Source: Cellulomonas aerilata (GTDB lineage Bacteria > Actinomycetota > Actinomycetes > Actinomycetales > Cellulomonadaceae). Taken from it: a DNA stretch of 64,000 nucleotides. Shown here one piece after another: positions 16,105-25,693 of this stretch. A program made the translations under genes and the position numbers. The notes below the pieces were generated by a model. That model was given only the letters and a program-made list of their open reading frames with translations, did not search any database and was not told the DNA's origin. The stretch's first letter is position 1. Every line of letters begins with the position of its first letter. The stretch spans positions 124,001-188,000 of the forward strand of contig NZ_BJYY01000012.1 in NCBI RefSeq assembly GCF_007991755.1, given 5' to 3'.

Positions 16105-18357
16105 ATGACCGTGACCCACGCAGCCCCGTCCGTCCTCGCCCTGCGTGCCGGCGGTGTCGGTCTCGTCCTGGACGCGTCGGGCCCCGGGCTGCCGAGCGTC
16201 CTGCACTGGGGCCCGGACCTGGGCCCGCTCGACGACGCCGCTCTCGACGGCCTGCGTGCGGCGTCCGTGCCGCCGCAGATCGGGAACGGTCCCGACGTCC
16301 CGGTCACCGTGTCGCTCGTCCCGGAGGGCAGCACGGGCTTCACCGGGACACCCGGTCTGACCGGTCACCGTGCCGGCGGGGCGGCGTGGTCCACGGCGTT
16401 CCGCCTGCGGTCGGTGGCCGTGCACCCGCTCGGCGCACCCGAGGCCGACCTCGTCGCCACGCACGACCGCTCCCCGGCCGGCTCACCGGACAGCCCGGCG
16501 ACGTCGTCCCGCGACGACGCGGCCCACGGCGGGACCGGCGGCCGGGTGGTCGCCGAGGCCACGGACGACGAGGCCGGGCTGGACCTGAGCCTCGAGGTCG
16601 AGCTGCTCGCGTCCGGCCTGCTCCGTACGCGTGCGACGGTCACCAACCGCGGCCCCGGTGACTACGACCTCGACGGCCTCGGCCTGGCGCTTCCGGTCCC
16701 GCCGGCGGCCACCGAGGTCCTGGACCTGGCCGGGCGCTGGGCGAAGGAGCGGGTGCCGCAGCGACGCCCGCTGACCGTGGGGACCCACCTGCGCGAGGGC
16801 CGACGCGGCCGGACCGGTGCCGACGCCGCGACCGTGCTCGTCGCCGGCGAGGAGGGCTTCGGGTTCGCCCGCGGGCAGGTGTGGGGCGTGCACGTCGCGT
16901 GGAGCGGGAACCACCGCGCCTACGCCGAGCGCGTCTACTCCGGCGAGCGGCTGCTCGGCGGCGGCGAGCTGCTCCTGCCGGGCGAGGTGTCCCTCGAGCC
17001 GGGCGGGTCGTACGCGTCGCCCTGGCTGTACGGGTCCACGGCCGAGGGCCTGGACGCTCTCGCCGCCCGGTTCTACGACCATCTGCGAGCACGCCCGGCA
17101 CACCCGCGCACGCCCCGCCCGGTCGTCCTCAACGTGTGGGAGGCCGTGTACTTCGACCACGACGCGACCCGCCTGCGGGACCTGGCCACGACCGCCGCCG
17201 AGGTGGGCGTCGAGCGCTTCGTCCTGGACGACGGCTGGTTCCGCGGGCGCCGCGACGACACCGCGGGCCTGGGTGACTGGTTCGTCGACGAGGAGGTCTG
17301 GCCCGACGGCCTGCGCCCGCTCGCCGACCACGTGCACGCCCTCGGGATGAGCTTCGGGCTGTGGTTCGAGCCGGAGATGGTCAACCCCGACTCCGACCTG
17401 GCGCGGGCCCACCCCGACTGGCTGCTCCAGGTCCCCGGCCGGCTGCCCGTGCCGTCCCGCAGCCAGCAGGTCCTCGACGTCGCGAACCCCGACGTCCACG
17501 CCTACCTGCTGGACCGGATCGTGACCGTCGTGCGGGACAACGCCGTCGACTACGTCAAGTGGGACCACAACCGCGACCTCGTCGACGCCGGCGCGCCGCC
17601 GACCGGTGCGGCCCGGGTCCACGCCCAGACGCTCGCCGTCTACCGGCTGCTGGACGCCGTCCGGGCCGCCTGCCCGGGCGTCGAGATCGAGTCGTGCTCC
17701 TCCGGTGGCGCCCGGGTCGACCTGGAGATCCTCGAGCGCACGGACCGGGTGTGGGCGTCGGACTGCATCGACGCCCACGACCGGCAGCACATCCAGCGGT
17801 GGACCGCGCAGCTCCTGCCGCCGGAGCTGGTCGGCAGCCACGTCGGCTCGGGCCGCGCGCACACCACCGGACGGTCGCACGACCTGTCCTTCCGGGCGGG
17901 CACGGCCCTGTTCGGGCACTTCGGCATCGAGTGGGACCTCACCCGGGCGACCCCCGCGGAGCGGGCCGAGCTCGCGGGGTGGGTCGGCGCCTACCGGACC
18001 CACCGGGCGCTGGTCCACACCGGCCGGACGGTCCGGGCGGACCTCGCCGACGGCGCCGTGTGGCTGCACGGCGTGGTCGGGCCCGGGGCGGACGAGGCCC
18101 TGTACGCGGTCGTGGTCCTCGACCGACCGGTGACCTGGCCGCCCGGACGCCTCGTGCTGCCCGGCCTGCGGCCCGACCGCACCTACGCCGTCACGCCGGT
18201 GCTGCCGGGGACCGTGAGCACCGACCCGCGGGTGGTGCCCCCGTGGTGGCCGGGACCGGTGGTCCTGCCGGGGTCCGTCCTGGTCGGCGCCGGCCTGCAG
18301 GTCCCGGCGCTCGACCCCGACCACGCCGCCCTGCTGCACGTCCGGGCGACGGGCTGA
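16105..18357 (+). CDS. Alpha-galactosidase, glycoside hydrolase family 36
   Basis: A 750-residue cytosolic enzyme that removes terminal alpha-galactose, for example from raffinose-type sugars or melibiose. The nucleophile is Asp487 in YVKWDHNRD, and the acid/base Asp553 in VWASDCIDAHDRQ. The segment GLWFEPEMVNPDSDL and GSHVGSGRAHTTGR are GH36 hallmarks. A GTG two codons after the annotated ATG has better spacing from GGGAGA and may be the true start. Residues about 120-150 form an Asp/Gly-rich insertion. Confidence 0.92.
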   Translation: MTVTHAAPSVLALRAGGVGLVLDASGPGLPSVLHWGPDLGPLDDAALDGLRAASVPPQIGNGPDVPVTVSLVPEGSTGFTGTPGLTGHRAGGAAWSTAFRLRSVAVHPLGAPEADLVATHDRSPAGSPDSPATSSRDDAAHGGTGGRVVAEATDDEAGLDLSLEVELLASGLLRTRATVTNRGPGDYDLDGLGLALPVPPAATEVLDLAGRWAKERVPQRRPLTVGTHLREGRRGRTGADAATVLVAGEEGFGFARGQVWGVHVAWSGNHRAYAERVYSGERLLGGGELLLPGEVSLEPGGSYASPWLYGSTAEGLDALAARFYDHLRARPAHPRTPRPVVLNVWEAVYFDHDATRLRDLATTAAEVGVERFVLDDGWFRGRRDDTAGLGDWFVDEEVWPDGLRPLADHVHALGMSFGLWFEPEMVNPDSDLARAHPDWLLQVPGRLPVPSRSQQVLDVANPDVHAYLLDRIVTVVRDNAVDYVKWDHNRDLVDAGAPPTGAARVHAQTLAVYRLLDAVRAACPGVEIESCSSGGARVDLEILERTDRVWASDCIDAHDRQHIQRWTAQLLPPELVGSHVGSGRAHTTGRSHDLSFRAGTALFGHFGIEWDLTRATPAERAELAGWVGAYRTHRALVHTGRTVRADLADGAVWLHGVVGPGADEALYAVVVLDRPVTWPPGRLVLPGLRPDRTYAVTPVLPGTVSTDPRVVPPWWPGPVVLPGSVLVGAGLQVPALDPDHAALLHVRATG

Positions 18358-18480
18358 CCGCGTCGGCCCGGCACCGGCCCCCCGCCGGGGAACCCGTGCC
18401 TTGCCACCGGCGGCGACCCGGGTCGATCCTCGGAGGACCTGTCGCCCGGCGTCGGGCGGCATCCGGACCCGGGGGGCGCC

Positions 18481-19524
18481 ATGTCCGCGTACCGCACCAC
18501 CGCCCGTCGCCGCGGGGCCCGCGTCGCGCGACGGCTCCTCGCCGGTCTGGCCGCCGCCACCGCCGTGGTGGCCGGCCTCGCGGCCTCACCCGCCGTCGCC
18601 GCCGAGCCGGCGCGGGGGCGCTGCGACCCGCTCATCGCCTACCGCGAGGGCTTCCCCATCGGCAGGGACTCGAAGGTCATGGGTGTCCCTGGGTCCGGCG
18701 GCGAGCCGCACGCCCTCTACGACGGCCCGCTGTCCGAGCTGGACCCGGACTGGTCGCCGGACGGCCGCCTGCTGGTGTTCGCGACGCGCCTCAACCTGGA
18801 CGGCGTCGTCTCCGAGCGCGGCCTGGACGTCGTGGACGTCACCACCGGCGAGGTGCGCACGGTGCTGCGCCAGGAGTCCTTCACCCGCTTCCCGGAGTGG
18901 TCCCCGCGCGGGCGGGAGATCGCGTACGTCAGCGCCGAGGGCGGCCGCGGACCGCTCACCGCCGTCCGGGTGGTGCGCTCCGACGGAACCCGGGACCGGC
19001 TCGTCGTCGCCGTGCCCGAGGGCGAGGTCGTCCAGGACCTGGCCTGGGAGCCCCACGGCCGCACCCTCTGGATCACCTCGCGCGTCGGGGAGACCCAGTG
19101 GCGGCTGCGGTCGGTCGACCTGAGGACCGGAGAGCTGCAGCCCCTGGACAGCACCCGTGGTCTGGGGTACCCCCGGTTCGCGCACGGTCGGCGGCTCGTC
19201 GTCGAGGCCGACGAGGTCGGGCCCGACGGACGCTCGCACGCCAGCCTCTACGTCACCGACCGCAGGACCCTCCAGCCGCTCGTGCGTCTCTTCGGCGTGG
19301 CCGACGACCAGTGGAGCCCGGCCCTGGCGCCCGACGGCGACGAGGTCGCGTACCTCAGGGCGTTCGGGCACCCCACGGCGCCGCACGCGCTGGAGGTCCT
19401 GTCGCTGCGGGACGCCACGGTCCGCCCGCTCGTCGGGCCGATCCTCGGGGACACCCAGCCCATGGAGCGGGAGGGTCTGAGCTGGCAGCCGAAGGGGCGG
19501 TGCGTGGCGGGGTTCCCGTACTGA
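18481..19524 (+). CDS. Secreted PD40/TolB-type beta-propeller protein
   Basis: A 347-residue protein with a twin-arginine-like or Sec signal (arginine-rich start, hydrophobic stretch, cleavage likely after ASPAVAAEP). It contains repeated PD40-like blades, seen as DPDWSPDGRLLVF, FPEWSPRGREIAYV, DLAWEPHGRTLW and SPALAPDGDEVAYL. The family binds proteins or sugars rather than acting as an enzyme. It stands alone after the alpha-galactosidase gene, and a link to sugar use is only positional. Confidence 0.75.
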   Translation: MSAYRTTARRRGARVARRLLAGLAAATAVVAGLAASPAVAAEPARGRCDPLIAYREGFPIGRDSKVMGVPGSGGEPHALYDGPLSELDPDWSPDGRLLVFATRLNLDGVVSERGLDVVDVTTGEVRTVLRQESFTRFPEWSPRGREIAYVSAEGGRGPLTAVRVVRSDGTRDRLVVAVPEGEVVQDLAWEPHGRTLWITSRVGETQWRLRSVDLRTGELQPLDSTRGLGYPRFAHGRRLVVEADEVGPDGRSHASLYVTDRRTLQPLVRLFGVADDQWSPALAPDGDEVAYLRAFGHPTAPHALEVLSLRDATVRPLVGPILGDTQPMEREGLSWQPKGRCVAGFPY

Positions 19525-19620
19525 CCGCCCTCGTCCGCCCGCGGCCTTCCTCGAATCGATCCACGGAGCGTTGACTCGAGATCCGGGCACGCCGCCCGGT
19601 GGGCACCGGAGGAGGTCGTC

Positions 19621-19929
19621 ATGGTCTACGGCATCGTCACGAACGTCGCTGCCCCCCCTGCGATGTACGACGCGCTGCACGCCGAGGTCGTCCGGCGGGG
19701 TGGTGACACGGCCGGCGCGCTGATCCTCCACCTCGGGCGGGCGACGGCGACGGGCTTCCAGGTGGTCGAGGTGTGGCGGTCCGCCCAGGACTTCCAGCGC
19801 TACACGCGGGAGATCGTCATGCCGGCGATGGTCGAGCTGTTCGGGCCCGAGGCCGCGGCGGCGCCTCCCGACCTGGAGGAGTTCGAGGTCCGCGGCCTGG
19901 TGCTGGGGGACGACCGCGTCGTGGTCTGA
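19621..19929 (+). CDS. Small dimeric alpha/beta-barrel-like hypothetical protein
   Basis: A 102-residue soluble protein whose layout (MVYGIVTNVAAPPAMYDALHA, then HLGRATATGFQVVEVW and a later VMPAM) matches antibiotic-monooxygenase-like or stress-responsive barrel proteins with a ferredoxin-like fold. GGAGGAGG before the ATG is a strong ribosome binding site. No catalytic residues are evident, and the role is unknown. Confidence 0.7.
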   Translation: MVYGIVTNVAAPPAMYDALHAEVVRRGGDTAGALILHLGRATATGFQVVEVWRSAQDFQRYTREIVMPAMVELFGPEAAAAPPDLEEFEVRGLVLGDDRVVV

Positions 19930-19941
19930 CCGACCCGCCCG

Positions 19942-19980
19942 TGCGTGCCCGACGGTCGGCGGCCTGACGTCCGGCACGCA
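19942..19980 (+). terminator. Weak terminator-like hairpin
   Basis: Arms TGCGTGCC and GGCACGCA, extended by GAC/GTC after one mismatch, enclose a long loop shortly after the preceding stop. Modest support only. Confidence 0.35.
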
Positions 19981-20064
19981 CCCGGTGGACCGACCGAGGA
20001 CGATGGGACCGGATCGACCCGCCCACCGGTGCATCGGCGCGGCCCGGGGTTACGCTCGCTGGCG

Positions 20065-21450
20065 ATGATGCGTCCAGCAGCGGCTACCGTCGGCGAGCTC
20101 CGGGCCTCCGGGCACGTCCTGACGACGGTGCGTGCCGAGATCCGTGACAACCTCCTCTCCGCGCTGCGTGACGGGCGCGACCCGTGGCCGGGCATCCACG
20201 GCTTCGAGGCCACCGTCATCCCCCAGCTCGAGCGCGCCCTGCTCGCCGGGCACGACATCGTGCTGCTGGGCGAGCGCGGGCAGGGCAAGACCCGCCTGCT
20301 GCGGACCCTGGCCGGCCTGCTCGACGAGTGGTCCCCGGTCATCGAGGGGTCCGAGATCGGTGAGCACCCCTACGAGCCGCTGACGACCGCGAGCCGGCGG
20401 CGTGCCGCCGAGCTGGGCGACGACCTGCCGGTGACCTGGCGCCACCGCGACGAGCGGTACGTCGAGAAGCTCGCCACGCCGGACACGAGCGTGGCCGACC
20501 TCATCGGGGACGTCGACCCGATGAAGGTGGCCGAGGGCCGCGCGCTGGGCGACCCGGAGACGATCCACTTCGGTCTCGTCCCGCGCAGCCACCGCGGCAT
20601 CGTCGCGATCAACGAGCTGCCCGACCTCGCCGAGCGCATCCAGGTCGCGATGCTCAACGTGATGGAGGAGCGCGACATCCAGATCCGCGGATACGTCCTG
20701 CGCCTGCCGCTCGACGTGCTCGTGGTCGCCAGCGCGAACCCCGAGGACTACACGAACCGGGGGCGGATCATCACCCCGCTCAAGGACCGGTTCGGCGCCG
20801 AGATCCGCACGCACTACCCCACGACGCTCGCCGACGAGGTCGCCGTCATCCGCCAGGAGGCGGCGCTGGTCGCGGACGTACCGGACCACCTCGTCGAGAT
20901 CCTCGCGCGGTTCGCCCGCGCCCTGCGCGAGTCGAGCGCCGTCGACCAGCGCAGCGGCGTCAGCGCCCGGTTCGCCATCGCCGGCGCCGAGACCATCGCG
21001 GCCGCCGCGCTGCACCGGGCCGCACGCCAGGGCGAGGAGCACGCCGTCGCCCGGCCGGTCGACCTGGAGTCGGCGGTCGACGTCCTCGCGGGCAAGATCC
21101 AGTTCGAGTCCGGTGAGGAGGGCCGCGAGGACGAGGTCCTCGACCACCTGCTGCGCACCGCCACGGCGGAGACCGTCCGCGCGCACCTGCGCGGTGTCGA
21201 CCTCGGGATCCTGGTGTCGGCCATCCAGAGCGGGACCCTGGTGACCACCGGCGAGCAGGTGACCGCGCGGCAGGTGCTCGCCGGGCTGCCGGCGCTCGGC
21301 GAGTCCGAGCTGTACGACACCGTCTGCGAGCGCCTCGGGGCGACGAACGAGGGTCAGCGGGCGGGTGCGATCGAGCTCGCCCTGGAGGGCCTGTACCTGG
21401 CGCGGCGGGTGAGCAAGGAGACCGGGGACGGCGAGACGGTCTATGGCTAG
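20065..21450 (+). CDS. MoxR/magnesium-chelatase-like AAA+ ATPase (Rv0958-like)
   Basis: A 461-residue AAA+ ATPase. Walker A is GERGQGKT (residues 69-76), and the Walker B-like GIVAINELPDL and sensor region SANPEDYTNRGRIITPLKDRF are present. It pairs with the next gene, a VWA protein, with overlapping reading frames. The same pair exists in Mycobacterium tuberculosis as Rv0958-Rv0959, labelled magnesium chelatase there, but no chlorophyll-type pathway exists here. Such pairs act as metal- or complex-loading chaperones. A TACGCT box at 20051-20056 near the ATG suggests a very short or absent leader. Confidence 0.85.
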   Translation: MMRPAAATVGELRASGHVLTTVRAEIRDNLLSALRDGRDPWPGIHGFEATVIPQLERALLAGHDIVLLGERGQGKTRLLRTLAGLLDEWSPVIEGSEIGEHPYEPLTTASRRRAAELGDDLPVTWRHRDERYVEKLATPDTSVADLIGDVDPMKVAEGRALGDPETIHFGLVPRSHRGIVAINELPDLAERIQVAMLNVMEERDIQIRGYVLRLPLDVLVVASANPEDYTNRGRIITPLKDRFGAEIRTHYPTTLADEVAVIRQEAALVADVPDHLVEILARFARALRESSAVDQRSGVSARFAIAGAETIAAAALHRAARQGEEHAVARPVDLESAVDVLAGKIQFESGEEGREDEVLDHLLRTATAETVRAHLRGVDLGILVSAIQSGTLVTTGEQVTARQVLAGLPALGESELYDTVCERLGATNEGQRAGAIELALEGLYLARRVSKETGDGETVYG

Positions 21451-23470
21451 GGCCAACCGGCGCCTCACGCGCCGGTCCCGTTACACCCCGTACTCCGGCG
21501 GGCCGGACCCGCTGGCCCCGCCGGTGGATCTCACCGAGGCGCTCGACGCGATCGGCGAGGACGTCATGGCCGGCTCGTCCCCGGAGCGGGCGATGCGCGA
21601 GCTCCTGCGTCGCGGCGGCCGGCAAGGGCCCGGCCTGGACGACCTGGCACGGCGGGTGGCCGAGCGGCGGCGGGAGCTGACGCGCCGGCACAACCTGGAC
21701 GGCACCCTTCAGGAGGTCCAGCAGCTGCTGGACCGGGCGGTGCTGGCCGAGCGCAAGCAGCTCGTACGGGACGTCGACCTGGACGACGGCGACCGGGCCC
21801 TGGCCCAGATGCAGCTCGACAACCTCCCGTCCTCCCCCGCCGCCGCCGTCACCGAGCTGAACGACTACCCGTGGCGCAGCGCCGAGGCCCGGCAGGACTT
21901 CGAGCGGATCAAGGACCTGCTGGGGCGCGAGCTGCTGGACCAGCGCTTCGCCGGCATGAAGCAGGCGCTGGAGAACGCGTCCGACGCCGACCGGGCCGCC
22001 CTGGACGAGATGCTCACCGACCTCGACGAGCTGCTCGAGGCGCACCGGGACGGCACCGGCACGCAGGAGCAGTTCGACGACTTCATGGCCCGGCACGGGG
22101 ACCACTTCCCCGAGCGCCCCGGGACGATCGACGAGCTCCTGGACTCCCTGGCCCAGCGCGCCGCCGCCGCGCAACGGCTGCGCAACTCGCTGTCCGCCGA
22201 GCAGCGCGCCGAGCTGGACGCCCTGGCGCAGCAGGCGTTCGGCTCGCCGGCGCTGATGGAGTCGCTCGGGCGGCTGGACGAGACCCTGCGCTCGCTGCGC
22301 CCGGGAGAGGACTGGGGCGGCTCGGAGCGGATGGACGGCGGGACCGGACTGGGTCTGGGTGACGGCACCGGCGTCCTGCAGGACCTCGCCGACCTGGACG
22401 CGCTGGCGGAGCAGCTCTCCCAGTCCTACGACGGGTCGCGCCTGGACGACCTGGACCTGGACCGGCTCGCCCGTCAGCTCGGCCCCGAGGCGGCCGTCGA
22501 CGCCCGCACGCTCCAACGGCTGGAGCGGGCGCTGCGTGACTCCGGGACGCTGCGGCGCGCCTCCGACGGCGCCCTCGCCCTGACGCCGAAGGCGATGCGC
22601 CAGCTCGGGCAGAGCCTGCTGCGCGCCGTCGCGGACACCGTCTCACCACGTCAGGGCGGGCACGACGTGCGACGGTCCGGCGCGGCCGGCGAGCCGTCCG
22701 GGTCGACGCGGGCCTGGGCGTTCGGCGACGTCGAGCCGTGGGACGTGACCCGGACCATCACCAATGCCCTGACGCGCCGGGCCGCCGAGGGCGGGACCGG
22801 TGCCCGGGTGGCGATCGGCATCGGCGACGTCGAGGTGCAGGAGACCGAGGCCCGCACCCGGGCGTGCGTCGCGCTGCTGGTCGACACGTCGTTCTCGATG
22901 GCGATGGAGGGACGCTGGGTGCCGATGAAGCGCACCGCGCTGGCCCTGCACACCCTGGTCACCAGCCGCTTCCGGGGCGACGACCTGCAGCTCGTCGCGT
23001 TCGGGCGCACCGCGTCGGTCATGGAGATCGAGCAGCTCGTCGGGCTCGACGCGCAGTGGGACAAGGGCACGAACCTGCACCACGCGCTGCTGCTGGCCAA
23101 CCGGCACTTCCGCCGGCACCCCGGCGCCCAGCCCGTGCTGCTCGTCGTGACCGACGGGGAGCCGACGTCCCACCTCGAGGCCGGCGGCGAGGCCTGGTTC
23201 GACTACCCGCCCGCGCCGCTGACCGTGGCCCTCACGGTGCGCGAGCTCGAGGTCTCGATGCGGCTGGGCGCGCGCACGACGTTCTTCCGGCTGGGCCGGG
23301 ACCCGGGCCTGGCCCGGTTCGTGGACTCGATGGCCGCACGCGTCGGCGGCTCGGTGGTCGCCCCGGACGTCGACGACCTGAGCTCCGCGGTCATCGGCTC
23401 GTACCTGGGCTCGCGGCGCAACGGCGCCTTCGGTGCCTGGGGCGCGGACGACGAGCCGTTCCGCCTCTAG
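21443..23470 (+). CDS. VWA-domain protein partnered with the AAA+ ATPase (Rv0959-like)
   Basis: A 675-residue protein with a long helical, charged N-terminal part (about 450 residues) and a C-terminal von Willebrand A domain. The metal-ion-dependent adhesion site is complete: DTSFS at residues 481-485, then the TD of VVTDGEPTS. In AAA+/VWA systems the VWA partner recruits the substrate while the ATPase remodels it. The 8-base overlap with the upstream gene indicates fixed stoichiometry. Confidence 0.85.
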   Translation: MARANRRLTRRSRYTPYSGGPDPLAPPVDLTEALDAIGEDVMAGSSPERAMRELLRRGGRQGPGLDDLARRVAERRRELTRRHNLDGTLQEVQQLLDRAVLAERKQLVRDVDLDDGDRALAQMQLDNLPSSPAAAVTELNDYPWRSAEARQDFERIKDLLGRELLDQRFAGMKQALENASDADRAALDEMLTDLDELLEAHRDGTGTQEQFDDFMARHGDHFPERPGTIDELLDSLAQRAAAAQRLRNSLSAEQRAELDALAQQAFGSPALMESLGRLDETLRSLRPGEDWGGSERMDGGTGLGLGDGTGVLQDLADLDALAEQLSQSYDGSRLDDLDLDRLARQLGPEAAVDARTLQRLERALRDSGTLRRASDGALALTPKAMRQLGQSLLRAVADTVSPRQGGHDVRRSGAAGEPSGSTRAWAFGDVEPWDVTRTITNALTRRAAEGGTGARVAIGIGDVEVQETEARTRACVALLVDTSFSMAMEGRWVPMKRTALALHTLVTSRFRGDDLQLVAFGRTASVMEIEQLVGLDAQWDKGTNLHHALLLANRHFRRHPGAQPVLLVVTDGEPTSHLEAGGEAWFDYPPAPLTVALTVRELEVSMRLGARTTFFRLGRDPGLARFVDSMAARVGGSVVAPDVDDLSSAVIGSYLGSRRNGAFGAWGADDEPFRL

Positions 23471-23542
23471 GACGTCGTCGGCGGCCGCGGGCGGCTGCCA
23501 CTGGCGGCCGGCGGCTCGTGCCGTGCCGTTCCGGGGCGGGGC

Positions 23543-24316
23543 TCAGAACAGCGGCCAGGGCATGGCCGGCATGTCGCCCTCGTGGTCCGGGAAGCGTCCC
23601 TCGCCGAGCAGCCGGCCGCACCGGGCGGCCAATGCGTCCAGCTCGGGCTCGCTGAGCAGCTCGGCGAGCCCGCGGCCGAGGTCCCCGTCCAGGCCGGCCC
23701 TGACGCGGTCGACGCCGGCCAGCTCGTCCGGGTCGAGCCGCTCGCCGAGCCACCCCCACAGCACCGTGCGGAGCTTGGGCTCGACGTGGAACGTGACCCC
23801 GTGGTCGACGCCGTGGCGGTGCCCGTCCGGCATGGGCAGGACGTGGCCGCCCTTGCGGTCGGCGTTGTTGACCAGGACGTCGAACACCGCCATCCGCCGC
23901 AGCACGGCGGAGTCCTCGTGGACGAGCGCCACCCGCTGCCCGCTCTCGTCGCTGCCGTGGAAGACGGTGCGCCAGCCGTCCCGCGGCACGTCGTGCGCCG
24001 GCACGACGTCGACGGGGTCCTGCTCCGGGTCGGGCGTCCGCCACAGCTGCACCATGCCCGGGCCGAGCGGCCCGTCCCGCAGCCAGGTGCGCGGCACCAC
24101 GTCCCAGCCGAGGGCCTCGGAGACCCGGTAGGCCGCGACCTCGCGGTGCGCGAGCGTCCCGTCCGGGAAGTCCCACAGCGGCCGCTCACCCGCGACGGGC
24201 TTGTAGACGACGGCGACCTCGCCGATCGCGGCCAGGAACGTCGCGTTGGACGCGACCCGGATCCGCCCGGTGACCCGGAGCCCGTCGCCGTCGAGGTCGA
24301 GGTCAGCAGCCGTCAC
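23543..24316 (-). CDS. SCO1664-family protein (phosphatidylinositol-kinase-like fold)
   Basis: A 257-residue protein recognised as the SCO1664 family, distantly related to PI3/PI4-type kinases. Features are VVYKPVAGERPLWDFPDGTL (ATP-lysine region), DVLVNNADRKGGHVL (catalytic-loop-like) and VDHGVTFHVEPKLRTVLWG (metal-binding-like D-H-G). It is the third gene of a minus-strand run phosphatase - DUF3090 - SCO1664, a conserved actinobacterial group that in Streptomyces precedes mshC. mshC itself does not follow here; the VWA gene converges instead. Substrate is unknown. Confidence 0.85.
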   Translation of the reverse strand: MTAADLDLDGDGLRVTGRIRVASNATFLAAIGEVAVVYKPVAGERPLWDFPDGTLAHREVAAYRVSEALGWDVVPRTWLRDGPLGPGMVQLWRTPDPEQDPVDVVPAHDVPRDGWRTVFHGSDESGQRVALVHEDSAVLRRMAVFDVLVNNADRKGGHVLPMPDGHRHGVDHGVTFHVEPKLRTVLWGWLGERLDPDELAGVDRVRAGLDGDLGRGLAELLSEPELDALAARCGRLLGEGRFPDHEGDMPAMPWPLF

Positions 24317-24322
24317 CGGAGG

Positions 24323-24880
24323 TCACACGCCGTCGGTCGGCGCGCAGACGTGGCCGTCCTCGTCGACCGGCTGCCCGCAGATCGGGCACGGCGGCCGGCC
24401 GGACCGGACCACCCGCCGGGTGCGCTGCACGAAGGCCCGGGCCGTCCCGACCGGTATCCGCACGAGCAGCACCTCGCTCGGCTCCTCGGGGTCGGGCTCC
24501 GCCCCGGACCCGTCGTCGTCGGCCGCCTCCACCCAGGGGTAGGCCTCGATGATCACCTGCGCCGTGGAGGGGTCCCAGCCCAGCCGCATCAGACCGGCGC
24601 GGAACTGCTCCTCGACCGGCTGGTCGAGAGGGTCGTCGTCGATGAGCTCGAGCGGGGTGTCGTCGGGGACGCTCACGCGGGTGCTCTCGTCGACGGTCAG
24701 CTCGTGCAGGAGCTCGTCGATCCTCTCCGCGAGCAGTGCGGACTGCTCCTTCTCCAGCGCGACGCTGGTGGACCGGGCACCGGTGCGCGCCTGCAGGTAG
24801 AAGGTCCGGGACCCCGGGCGACCGACGGTGCCGACCACGACGCGGTCCGGCCAGTCGAACTCATGGACGACGGTGGGCAT
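24323..24880 (-). CDS. DUF3090 family protein
   Basis: A 185-residue protein of family DUF3090, starting VVHEFDWPDRVVVGTVG. The C-terminus has a CPICGQP...HVC cysteine set that likely binds zinc. It lies 6 bases upstream of the SCO1664-type gene and 9 bases downstream of the phosphatase gene, so the three are co-transcribed. Family function is not established. Confidence 0.88.
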   Translation of the reverse strand: MPTVVHEFDWPDRVVVGTVGRPGSRTFYLQARTGARSTSVALEKEQSALLAERIDELLHELTVDESTRVSVPDDTPLELIDDDPLDQPVEEQFRAGLMRLGWDPSTAQVIIEAYPWVEAADDDGSGAEPDPEEPSEVLLVRIPVGTARAFVQRTRRVVRSGRPPCPICGQPVDEDGHVCAPTDGV

Positions 24881-24889
24881 GGCCCCACT

Positions 24890-25606
24890 CTAGGGACGAG
24901 CGCCGTCCGCGGGCACGACCGGCGCGGGCCCGGCCCCACCGCCGACCACGGCGTCACCGACCGGCCCGGCGGAGCGCAGCCACGAGAGGTCACCGGACTC
25001 GGTGTTCGTCGCGACCACGTCCGGCCGGGCCGTCCCGTACCGCACGATCGACACCGACGCGGGGCTCACGTTGAGGCGCTGGAACAGATCGAGGTGCATG
25101 CCCAGCGCGTCGGCGAGCACGGCCTTGATGATGTCGCCGTGCGTGACCGCCGCCCAGACGGCGCCCGCCCCGTGCTGCGCCTCGACCGCCGCGTCGTGGC
25201 GGCGGACCGCCGCGACCGCCCGGGCGTGCATGGCCGCCAGCGACTCGCCGCCCGGGAAGCGCGCCGCGGACGGCTGGGTCTGCACCACCGACCACAGCGG
25301 CTCCTGGGCGAGCTCACGCAGGGGCCGTCCCTGCCACTGGCCGTAGTCGCACTCGGTCAGGGCGCTGTCCACCAGCGACACGGGCGAGCCGGCCTGCCGC
25401 TCGAGGACGACCCGCGACGTCTGCCGGCACCGCTCCAGGGGGCTGGACACCACCGCGACCAGCGGCACGACGGCGAGCCGTTCGGCGGTGCGCACGGCCT
25501 GGGCGCGCCCGACGTCGTCGAGCCGGACGCCGGCGGCCCGCCCGGCGAGGACGCCGGAGGCGTTGGCGGTGGTGCGCCCGTGCCGGACGAGGAGGACGGT
25601 GGCCAT
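24890..25606 (-). CDS. Histidine phosphatase family protein (MSMEG_4193-like)
   Basis: A 238-residue member of the phosphoglycerate-mutase-like superfamily. The phospho-accepting histidine is in LLVRHGRTTAN near the N-terminus, the second histidine in VTHGDIIKAVLAD, and conserved arginines in SSPLERCRQTS. It is the first gene of the phosphatase-DUF3090-SCO1664 group, whose conserved order suggests one process. The C-terminal 30 residues are Gly/Ala/Pro-rich tail. Physiological substrate unknown. Confidence 0.85.
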   Translation of the reverse strand: MATVLLVRHGRTTANASGVLAGRAAGVRLDDVGRAQAVRTAERLAVVPLVAVVSSPLERCRQTSRVVLERQAGSPVSLVDSALTECDYGQWQGRPLRELAQEPLWSVVQTQPSAARFPGGESLAAMHARAVAAVRRHDAAVEAQHGAGAVWAAVTHGDIIKAVLADALGMHLDLFQRLNVSPASVSIVRYGTARPDVVATNTESGDLSWLRSAGPVGDAVVGGGAGPAPVVPADGARP

Positions 25607-25693
25607 GCCGGGAGCCTAGGCACCCGCGGCGCACCCGGCGCACGACGGCGCCGGCACCGCCGGCACCGACGGCACCGACGGCCCTGACGGGAG

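Noticed and set aside
20065-23470. True magnesium chelatase for chlorophyll synthesis
   Set aside because: No large BchH-type subunit or tetrapyrrole genes nearby; the pair fits the non-photosynthetic Rv0958-Rv0959 type.
25653-25689. 9-bp GGCACCGAC-like repeat after the anti-sigma-type ATPase gene
   Set aside because: Short, imperfect and without a structural or regulatory hint; probably ordinary low-complexity spacer.
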